NCBI GenBank assembly: GCA_036260945.1
Contig: DATALT010000002.1
Location: 434,001 to 498,000, forward strand
Length of the DNA stretch: 64,000 bases
Direction: 5' to 3'
From: Candidatus Babeliales bacterium
Lineage (GTDB): Bacteria > Babelota > Babeliae > Babelales > JACPOV01
The notes under the pieces are model-generated. The model searched no databases and was not told the origin of the DNA. It worked only from the letters and a program-made list of their open reading frames with translations. How positions within the stretch are numbered: position 1 is the first letter of the stretch; every line of letters begins with the position of its first letter. Of this stretch, positions 57,983 through 64,000 are shown piece by piece. The translations under genes and the position numbers were made by a program.

Positions 57983-58774
57983 TTATGGATGGTCATCCAA
58001 CCATGTAACTGCCGCTAAGATTGCGGCATACCAACCAAATAACCACCATTTGCGAGCCATTATTATTTTTCTGATGAGAAATAAAAGAGCAACCGCAACT
58101 ACTATCGCTATCACCATAGTCAATTGCCATTGCCAATTCAAGAGATTGAGCGCGTGGAGTTTGTGCATATCGTAAAATCCTTTTACCGTGGCTGCGCAAC
58201 TTATTGGAAATTCAATCAAAAAAGAAAGCTCGAATGCATGACGTAAAGAAAAGCCGCACCAACGAGCTGCGGCAAATGTTAACCCAAATCGAGAAACGCC
58301 TGGCAAAAACGCAATCCCTTGAGCAACGCCCAGCGCAAAAGCATTTATTTTATTCCATGCAACCGATTCTTCTTGGGGCCCCAATAAGCGATCGCTGAGC
58401 AATGCAACCGCTGTTAATAAAAATCCGATCCACCGCGGCCACCAGCTCATCCCGGTATATTCAAAAAAAATAAAAAAGAGCAGCGTTACCAACTCTGCTA
58501 TAAATCCGCATATTAAATAGTTTAAAAATGAGTAACGATTTTTTAAAAAATAGTACGGCAATAATTTCCAGCGATTGAAAAAAAATAAAATGAGCACTAT
58601 AACCGTTGGGCCATGCAATAAAAAATCGAGCGCTTTGAGCAATTCCTCGTTATAAATAAAGAAGCCGTGAGCTTGCAATTCATTCGTAAGCATCGCAATA
58701 TGCGTCGAGCTACTAATCGGAAGCATTTCAAGTAATACAGCGCAAAAACTGATAATAAGAAAACCAAGTATCAT
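57983..58774 (-). CDS. uppP: Undecaprenyl-diphosphate phosphatase
   Basis: The 263-residue enzyme (from the ATG at 58774) recycles the lipid carrier of peptidoglycan. It has the two BacA/UppP signatures: LEMLPISSSTHIAM near the N-terminus (family EFLPISSTGH) and GVAQGIAFLPGVSRFGLTF in the second half, with the catalytic Ser/Arg pattern PGVSRFG. It has about eight helices. The frame is open further upstream to 58918 and beyond and encodes an extra hydrophobic segment. I prefer 58774 because it gives the usual family length. A longer start would run into the barrel gene at 58907 on the other strand. Confidence 0.85.
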   Translation of the reverse strand: MILGFLIISFCAVLLEMLPISSSTHIAMLTNELQAHGFFIYNEELLKALDFLLHGPTVIVLILFFFNRWKLLPYYFLKNRYSFLNYLICGFIAELVTLLFFIFFEYTGMSWWPRWIGFLLTAVALLSDRLLGPQEESVAWNKINAFALGVAQGIAFLPGVSRFGLTFAAARWCGFSLRHAFELSFLIEFPISCAATVKGFYDMHKLHALNLLNWQWQLTMVIAIVVAVALLFLIRKIIMARKWWLFGWYAAILAAVTWLDDHP

Positions 58775-58906
58775 CGAAACTACTTTCTGCTGAGATGAGA
58801 ATTTCTTCCAAGTATAAATAACCGCTGGGCAAGCGCAAACTGCATTGACGAAAAAAATCAAAAATAGTAGCGTTAGCTTGGTTTTGATTTTTATTAAGGA
58901 GTTTAT

Positions 58907-60466
58907 ATGAAGCATCATCTTAAAAGGCTGCTCTGCGCTCTCGCTTTCGTAGCAGTTCCTAGCATTTACGCAGATATGAGCACCGTTTTTGGCAAATCGT
59001 TCTACCGCCAACGTTCTCAAGGATCAAATGAGGCTCGTTGGATGGCAGGGCAAGCGCACCATCTTTATTTACCAGATCTTGATTGCTTGAATGGAAGCAT
59101 CGCATTTATTGGCGAATATGGCCAAACATTCCGCGGTAAGAAAATTGGAGAATTCTTATTCTTTAATGGCACCGATACTATGACATTCGGCCCAGCTAAA
59201 ACAACAATAACCGGAATGCCAGATCCTGCAGGCGCAAGCACCGATGTATTTGCACAAAATTTTCTTTTAAATCCTAACTTTTTTGGGACCGTTTCAGCGC
59301 ATCCCTTAGTGCGTAATTTTATTTTTGATATGAACCTCTACTTAGGCCTTGATGAATTGATATGTGGCCTTTATTTTCGCGTAGACGTTCCGTTCGGTTG
59401 GACAAGCTGGGATCTAGGGCTTGAAGAAATTGTTACTAATACAGGATCGCCCGGCTTTCCTGCAAATACCTTTGGAAATCCTGCGGTACAACCATCCCCA
59501 CTTAATAGCATTATCGAAGCATGGAAAGGCGGCGTAACCGATCCAAGCTTGCCGCATTTGCGCCAAGGTTTAAATAATGCCAAGGTTGATGGTAAAAAAT
59601 CTAAAGCGGGCGTTGCAGATTTAACGTTCTTGCTTGGTTATAATTTCTGGCGCTCAGATTGTTCTCATTTAAGCGTTCAACTTGCTCTTATTGCGCCAAC
59701 AGGAAATAGACCCAACGGCGAGTTTCTTTTTGAACCGGTTTTTGGTAACGGACATCATGTTGAATTTGGCGCTGGCCTCTCTGCCCATTATGAACTCTGG
59801 AACAACGGTTGCGATCAATCGTTTGGGATGTATTTTGAAGGAAACGCTTATCACGTATTTTATGCACGCCAAAATCGTACATTTGATTTAAAGAACAACG
59901 GCATAGGTAGTCGTTATCTGCTGTTTAAGCGTTTCTTGAATGGCACTTATCAAAACGAAGTAGTGTTTGGTGCAAATATTTTAACCCTTGAATGCAAAGT
60001 ACAAAACGATATTCACGGCGATGCGGCATTAATGTTTGATTATAAACATAAAAGCTGGACGATCGACGTTGGTTACAACGTGTGGGGAATTTCAAAAGAT
60101 AAAATCGCGATCACGCAAGATATTCCGAACGGAACCTATGGATTGCAAGGTTTAACTCCAACTGCTCCTGTTCCTGGTGCTGGAAATAATACACAAAGCC
60201 TTACAATGATCAACGGTACGTTTCAACCACCAACAGCAGATGCTAGCAGTCCGGTAACAATCACGAACGATAGTATCGACCCAGATTCTGCTGCAAATCC
60301 TGGTGCATATTCAAACAAATTCTTCACGCACTTTGGTTACACTTGGGAAAACTGCGACTATCTACCATTCTTGGGAATTGGCGGGGAGGTTGAGATCTCA
60401 GGAAGCAATGGTCGCGCATTTGATCAATGGGGCGTTTGGATAAAAGGCGGATTCACCTTCATTTAA
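58907..60466 (+). CDS. Outer-membrane beta-barrel-like protein
   Basis: This 519-residue protein has a signal peptide (KHHLKRLLCALAFVAVPSIY) and no other hydrophobic helix. The mature chain is rich in Gly, Asn, Phe and aromatic-alternating strands (HVEFGAGLSAHYELW, GMYFEGNAYHVFYAR, SWTIDVGYNVWGI) and ends with WGVWIKGGFTFI, a C-terminal strand with aromatic residues as in barrels. Conserved Cys in strand-turn units (NCDYLPFLGIGGE) may be disulfide-bonded. AAGGAG precedes the ATG and a strong terminator follows. It is probably a surface-exposed porin or antigen of the cell envelope. Specific family not recognised. Confidence 0.75.
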   Translation: MKHHLKRLLCALAFVAVPSIYADMSTVFGKSFYRQRSQGSNEARWMAGQAHHLYLPDLDCLNGSIAFIGEYGQTFRGKKIGEFLFFNGTDTMTFGPAKTTITGMPDPAGASTDVFAQNFLLNPNFFGTVSAHPLVRNFIFDMNLYLGLDELICGLYFRVDVPFGWTSWDLGLEEIVTNTGSPGFPANTFGNPAVQPSPLNSIIEAWKGGVTDPSLPHLRQGLNNAKVDGKKSKAGVADLTFLLGYNFWRSDCSHLSVQLALIAPTGNRPNGEFLFEPVFGNGHHVEFGAGLSAHYELWNNGCDQSFGMYFEGNAYHVFYARQNRTFDLKNNGIGSRYLLFKRFLNGTYQNEVVFGANILTLECKVQNDIHGDAALMFDYKHKSWTIDVGYNVWGISKDKIAITQDIPNGTYGLQGLTPTAPVPGAGNNTQSLTMINGTFQPPTADASSPVTITNDSIDPDSAANPGAYSNKFFTHFGYTWENCDYLPFLGIGGEVEISGSNGRAFDQWGVWIKGGFTFI

Positions 60467-60485
60467 AGATCGTTCTTATACTGAA

Positions 60486-60518
60486 AAAAAAGCCCGGAGT
60501 TTTTCCGGGCTTTTTTTA
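60486..60518 (+). terminator. Rho-independent terminator
   Basis: AGCCCGGA pairs with TCCGGGCT around a short loop, with A and T runs on either side. It lies 20 bases after the barrel protein stop. Confidence 0.93.
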
Positions 60519-60631
60519 TTAATTCTTTTTAGATTATAAAAGCTCTACTAACAACTATTTTTATTTTTTGCTGCTTTGATTGAATAGTATCACGCATTCG
60601 TTTGAGTTCTTAATAAAGAATTTTGCATAAA

Positions 60632-60851
60632 TCAAGTTGTAGTTGCGCAAAAACGAACGCTTTCCAAGGGCACGTTTATCGCTTTTCCATTTTCAGTAAA
60701 ATGTGCTTGAGATTCCTCTTGATCTCTTTTTTCCGCTTTAAAGATTGTTTTCGAGCAATGTCCGCATTCCGTCGTAATCATTTGCTTTAATCAGCGTATG
60801 TAAAAATTTCTTAAACTCTTCAAACCAATAATTATCAACTCGTTTTTGAGC
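60632..60851 (-). pseudogene. Decayed coding remnant (two overlapping shifted frames)
   Basis: On the minus strand a frame directly after a TAG (from 60851) reads AQKRVDNYWFEEFKKFLHTL then IKANDYDGMRTLLENNL and stops at 60738. It has protein-like composition but no start codon. A second frame (60781 to 60632) reads MITTECGHCSKTIFKAEKRD and continues ESQAHFTENGKAINVPLESV to a stop. The two overlap by about 40 bases in different frames, as after a frameshift. A third frame upstream (near 60850-60945) also looks protein-like. The simplest reading is a small gene broken by frameshifts and a stop. The original protein is not recognised. Confidence 0.5.
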
Positions 60852-61246
60852 CTATTTAAAAATTGCCAGTTTCCGGACATAAACTTCCCATTATCCACCG
60901 AATCTCTGCCATTCCTGCCCAATCTCGCCACCACCCACATTTAAACAAAAGTAGTTAATCCCGAGGTGGTTCAGGCAACTTTTATACAATTCAAAGAGTT
61001 CTCCTCTACATGCCTTAAAACTTTTAGCCTCATGGAAAAAACAAAGGATTATTGGCATTTTTCAGGGAAATTCAGGAAGAAACTCACGCGAAAAGAACCC
61101 CAATCGTCTTTAATATATTTTCTATTTGACACATTTTATACTTTTAATTATTGCATTTTATATTCAGTTTGTATGAAAATGGTAATAAGTATGTAGGATT
61201 AACCTACAAACACTAAGCAATATTAACCCTTATTAAAGGAGAGCAT
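60852..61246. other. Gene-free stretch upstream of the Cys-rich gene
   Basis: About 395 bases. A 76-codon plus-strand frame at 60966-61196 has no ribosome binding site and no protein-like pattern. A TTGACA box occurs at 61126-61131, but no good -10 partner stands at the usual distance. The rest may be remnant sequence of the decayed gene. Confidence 0.4.
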
Positions 61247-61519
61247 ATGAAGAAGCTCGTACTAGCTGCTCTAGCAGTTGCTGCATTGTTCGCATTCGAA
61301 GCAGATGCACGTTATGGTTGTAACACTTGCCCAAAAAAACGTTGCTGCGCTGAACGCGTAGTTGAAGAAGCTTGCCCACAAGCTCCTTGCTGCGTTCGCT
61401 ACGTTCGCGTTGAAGAACCTGCTCAAAGAACTAAGCACGTTTCTTATTCTTGGGAATGTCCTTCTGACTGCGCTACTGAAGCTCCAAAGCTTATGGTCGG
61501 TCAAACTTACGAACAGTAA
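61247..61519 (+). CDS. Small exported cysteine-rich protein, probably abundant
   Basis: The 90-residue protein has a perfect signal peptide (MKKLVLAALAVAALFAFEAD, cut near ADA-R). The mature chain of about 70 residues has ten cysteines in groups (YGCNTCPKKRCC, EEACPQAPCC, SWECPSDC), suggesting several disulfide bonds, as in cross-linked envelope or toxin-like proteins. AAAGGAG before the ATG and a strong terminator suggest high expression. Codons are also GCT/CGT-rich, as in abundant proteins. The VKOR enzyme in this genome could make the disulfides. The chlamydial small Cys-rich protein OmcA is a functional analogy only. Function not known. Confidence 0.78.
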   Translation: MKKLVLAALAVAALFAFEADARYGCNTCPKKRCCAERVVEEACPQAPCCVRYVRVEEPAQRTKHVSYSWECPSDCATEAPKLMVGQTYEQ

Positions 61520-61539
61520 TTCGTTAGTTTAATTAAGTT

Positions 61540-61585
61540 TGCCCCTTTAAGCTTTCTTATGGATGCTCAAAGGGGCATTTTTTTT
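61540..61585 (+). terminator. Rho-independent terminator of the Cys-rich gene
   Basis: TGCCCCTTT (61540-61548) pairs with AAAGGGGCA (61569-61577) and a run of T follows. Confidence 0.9.
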
Positions 61586-61619
61586 GCTCCAGTGCTGGCA
61601 TTTTTTATAGAGAGCCTAT

Positions 61620-61647
61620 TTGACGTTTGATCCTCTGCTATTATAAT
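61620..61647 (+). promoter_or_regulatory. Sigma70-type promoter of the M48-like cluster
   Basis: TTGACG at 61620-61625 and TATAAT at 61642-61647 are separated by 16 bases. Transcription is expected to start near 61654, just ahead of the GGAGG site of the gene at 61668. Confidence 0.75.
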
Positions 61648-61667
61648 GGAGATTAATGGAGGCTCAA

Positions 61668-62384
61668 ATGGCTATTTTAAAGCGCTTATTGCCCAATCTC
61701 TTGGGAATTCTTCTACCACTTACTTCCCTACCTTTATACACGGAGCATGTTGACCCATTAAATCATTATGATCAAAAGCTCCTGGCGCAAGAAAACTATT
61801 GCTGGAAACGGTTTGAAGCTATCGGTATTTATAGAAATTCGATCCAAGTTCCCTACTTGAAAGAAGCGCAGAATTATCAAACGATCTTTGATTCGCCAAA
61901 AATCGACCTACCTCAAGAGACACTAACCCTCATTTACCGCGTTATGAACGATTTTGGCATAAACCCCCGATCGATAAGCATTGTGGGTTCAAATAACCCT
62001 TTTGCCATCACTGCACGCGATTTTGCCATCTTTATTAATAAAGAATATTTTTTCCGGTATTCCACCAAGGCTCAGCTTTTTTTGGTAGCCCACGAAATGC
62101 AGCATATTATTTATAAAGACAACTCTTTCTGCCACTTTTTAACTAATGCTGTAAAAAATGGCAAGCTTAATGAAATCAGGCACGATGGAGCCCTTTATAC
62201 CTATTTGCGCTTTACCGAGCTTCGAGCCGATGTTAAAGCAGCTATCTTCAGCAAAGAATATGCCCAGGGTTATGTCGCTTTCATCGAGGAACTGCTCGCT
62301 CTAGAAGGCGATACTGATGGAATAACCCACCCAAAGAATAGTGAACGACTAAATCTCGGGAGAGAAATCTTAGCAGCTTTCTAA
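61668..62384 (+). CDS. Exported M48-like zinc metallopeptidase (HEMQH), tandem copy 1
   Basis: The gene encodes 238 residues. The ATG at 61668 is chosen over 61656 because GGAGG stands 5 bases before it and it begins a signal peptide (LKRLLPNLLGILLPLTSLP). The mature enzyme has V-A-HEMQH-II-x-KD at about 142-152, third ligand E184-L-R-A-D188 and THP at 220-222. These motifs and the spacing HExxH-38-E are nearly the same in the next two genes. The region before the motif (about 30-130) includes the shared GINPRSISIV-type strand. Expected location is periplasm or outside. Substrate unknown. Confidence 0.82.
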   Translation: MAILKRLLPNLLGILLPLTSLPLYTEHVDPLNHYDQKLLAQENYCWKRFEAIGIYRNSIQVPYLKEAQNYQTIFDSPKIDLPQETLTLIYRVMNDFGINPRSISIVGSNNPFAITARDFAIFINKEYFFRYSTKAQLFLVAHEMQHIIYKDNSFCHFLTNAVKNGKLNEIRHDGALYTYLRFTELRADVKAAIFSKEYAQGYVAFIEELLALEGDTDGITHPKNSERLNLGREILAAF

Positions 62385-62512
62385 CAACGCCATTTCTTAT
62401 AGAGAGTTACCAATTCTACCTTAGTTTTATATAAAGAATGTACTAGACAAAAACCTTAAATAGGTTATATTTAATAATAGAAATATATTTTGATTAAAGA
62501 TGGAGTAAAAAA

Positions 62513-63250
62513 ATGGTAGTAAACAAAAGAATCATCCTTCTTATGTTCTTAGCTGCTATAGGGATTGGATCCTTGCTTGCGTATAGAAATTATACACAAA
62601 CGAATCGATCAGTCAGCACTCTTGGTCAACTAGCCCTCGAAGAACAAAACGCGTGGCGCGCAATTGAATCATTAGGAATCTCAAAAGACAATTGCTATAA
62701 AAAAGCACAAAAAATTGAGATCGTGTTGAGGAATGAAGAGAGCCCAACTGTCGATAAAACACTTTCGGAAAACACGCGCGCAATAGTTAATGAAGTACTT
62801 AGAGTTTGTGGAATAAACCCCGAAACTATTTCTCTCATAGTTATTAATGATGCGCCTTGCGCAGCTGGTGCAAATAATGACTCAATAGCTATTAATCCAA
62901 CGCTATTTGAAAGTCTACCGATTCATGCTCAAAAATTCGTAATTGCTCATGAAGCGCAACATATTATCCATAAAGATAGCCTCGTTAAAGATATCATTAT
63001 GGAAGAAGTAAAAGACAAATCCTTGGATTATACATCAATAGATTGCCCAGTGAATCAATTATCAAGATTCTTTGAAAATCGGGCAGACATATTGGCAGCG
63101 TTACTTGGAAAAGATTATGCAAAGGGTTACCAAGATCGTGCAGAATTATGGGTGAAAAACAATAAATCAAATCCCGGCACAACTCATCCAAAACACGAAA
63201 CACGTTTGGCGCTGGCACAAGAAATTTATTCAGCTATGCAAACAGCTTAA
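62513..63250 (+). CDS. Exported M48-like zinc metallopeptidase (HEAQH), tandem copy 2
   Basis: This 245-residue protein has an N-terminal hydrophobic segment (RIILLMFLAAIGIGSLLAYR), which may be an uncleaved anchor. It has I-A-H146-E-A-Q-H150-IIHKD, E188-N-R-A-D192 (FFENRAD) and TTHP at 223-226. The block VCGINPETISLIVINDAP matches the FGINPRSISIVGSNNP region of copy 1. GGAG upstream supports the start. It lies 128 bases after copy 1 and 22 bases before copy 3. The three are a clear tandem duplication. Substrate unknown. Confidence 0.83.
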   Translation: MVVNKRIILLMFLAAIGIGSLLAYRNYTQTNRSVSTLGQLALEEQNAWRAIESLGISKDNCYKKAQKIEIVLRNEESPTVDKTLSENTRAIVNEVLRVCGINPETISLIVINDAPCAAGANNDSIAINPTLFESLPIHAQKFVIAHEAQHIIHKDSLVKDIIMEEVKDKSLDYTSIDCPVNQLSRFFENRADILAALLGKDYAKGYQDRAELWVKNNKSNPGTTHPKHETRLALAQEIYSAMQTA

Positions 63251-63272
63251 TTAAAAAAGATGCGGATAAAAA

Positions 63273-64000
63273 ATGAAAATATTTAATAAAAAAATAATAT
63301 TACTGACGCTACCAATTTTAACAGCTGCAACTTATATGCTTTGCAAAAAAATATATAAGCCAAATCCTATTGAATACGCACATCAATATGTTGCGCACCA
63401 AGAACAGCAAACATGGAATGCTCTTACCTCAGTTGATATAGAAAAAGAAACGCTTGAGAGCAAGGCGAACCAACTAGAGCCAGCTCTTTTAAAGCAGCAG
63501 AAAGAAACCAAGAGCAGCGGTACAGTTTCTCAAGAAACTAAAGATTTCGCTTTAAGCATTTTATCATCATGTGGAATTGATACAAAAAATATATTAGTAG
63601 TTGCAACAGATATGGAATCTCCTGCTGCTGCGACAGAAACTGTTTTATATATCAATGAAAAATTGCTCAAAAGTTATTCAAAAAACGTACAGCATTTTAT
63701 TCTTGGCCATGAAGCTCAGCATATGATCCATAAAGATTATCTGAACAAATGGGCGCTCACGAATGTAATGAAAGACAAAAATGTGAGTTATGAACGAGAT
63801 GAAGTTAACGACCCTTCAAATTGTTATTCTCGTTTCTGCGAATGGCGCGCCGATGTAAATTCTGCACTTAAAGGTAAAGAGTTTGCTGAAGGATATTTAG
63901 AATTTGTTCAATCGATGGTTGATGAAGATTATTTCAATCCAGGCACGACTCATCCTCTGGATAGCGAACGCCTTGCATTAGCTAAAGAAATTTATTCGGA
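63273..64000 (+). CDS. Exported M48-like zinc metallopeptidase (HEAQH), tandem copy 3 (3' end outside window)
   Basis: The frame starts at the ATG at 63273 and runs to the window edge, so 242 residues are visible. It has an N-terminal hydrophobic segment (KKIILLTLPILTAATYML), then the family pattern: L-G-H146-E-A-Q-H150-MIHKD, E190-W-R-A-D194 and TTHP at 225-228 followed by SERLALAKEI. The shared SSCGIDTKNILVVATD strand corresponds to VCGINPETISLIVI in copy 2. It starts 22 bases after copy 2, so they are co-transcribed. By comparison with copy 2 only a few residues should be missing at the C-terminus. Confidence 0.8.
   Translation, partial: MKIFNKKIILLTLPILTAATYMLCKKIYKPNPIEYAHQYVAHQEQQTWNALTSVDIEKETLESKANQLEPALLKQQKETKSSGTVSQETKDFALSILSSCGIDTKNILVVATDMESPAAATETVLYINEKLLKSYSKNVQHFILGHEAQHMIHKDYLNKWALTNVMKDKNVSYERDEVNDPSNCYSRFCEWRADVNSALKGKEFAEGYLEFVQSMVDEDYFNPGTTHPLDSERLALAKEIYS

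Noticed and set aside
60966-61196. A 76-codon plus-strand frame before the Cys-rich gene
   Set aside because: There is no ribosome binding site, no protein-like periodicity, and it would cover the promoter region of the next gene.
1-64000. CRISPR arrays, toxin-antitoxin pairs, prophage modules or restriction systems
   Set aside because: No regularly spaced repeats, no cas, phage structural or restriction genes were recognised on either strand.

Overview
The window comes from an AT-rich, densely coding bacterial chromosome. Most genes have ATG starts and clear purine-rich ribosome binding sites, and operons overlap by ATGA. The core genes are bacterial: infC-rpmI-rplT, recA, dnaK, rny-ymdB, rsmH, murF, ftsK, uppP, spoVG and xer. 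They sit among many short, unrecognised proteins with Sec signal peptides, an outer-membrane-type barrel protein and repeated families of exported metallopeptidases. This mix of a slim core and a large lineage-specific secretome fits an intracellular, protist-associated Gram-negative bacterium. My best guess is Candidatus Dependentiae (TM6/Babeliae). That is inference from gene content, not a database match.

Layout. 1-6 kb: a VKOR-DoxX pair, a methyltransferase, an HdeD-like protein, two small exported paralogues and two M48-like peptidases. 6-13 kb: xer, a dispersed inverted-repeat element, proS, a pterin dehydratase/dCTPase fusion, a Nudix hydrolase, an exported propeller-like protein ending CVTL, and mntH. 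12.4-17.7 kb: exported coiled-coil, hydrolase, M48-like and small paralogous proteins. 17.7-27.2 kb: one long minus-strand block of housekeeping genes (carD, miaA, SPOR protein, PpiD-like foldase, recA, infC-rpmI-rplT, zapB-like/zapA, rny, ymdB). 27.6-32.1 kb: an EamA transporter, an exported protein, a long non-coding stretch with a GC-rich island, and dnaK. 32.1-36.6 kb: seven minus-strand small exported or membrane proteins, two of them ending in CaaX boxes. 36.7-42.2 kb: RHH/ParA, an ABC-2 exporter, an EamA transporter, a DUF378 protein and two more copies of the inverted-repeat element. 42.3-50.8 kb: two giant exported coiled-coil proteins, ychF, tspO and an HspR-like regulator. 50.8-58.8 kb: maf, a hydrolase, tRNA-Gln, spoVG, rsmH, murF, ftsK and uppP. 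58.9-64 kb: a barrel protein, a decayed gene, a strongly expressed Cys-rich protein and three tandem M48-like peptidases, the last cut by the window edge.

Themes. (1) Three exported proteins end in C-V-I-L, C-T-I-L and C-V-T-L. The first follows KKKK and resembles a eukaryotic geranylgeranylation signal, so these are candidate effectors lipidated by the host. (2) Six exported M48-like proteins share HExxH, ExxAD and THP motifs. One of them has DExxH. (3) A 915-residue exported protein carries acidic PPPP repeats reminiscent of ActA-type sequences. (4) VKOR and Cys-rich exported proteins suggest active disulfide formation outside the cytoplasm. (5) A miniature inverted-repeat element occurs three times between genes.
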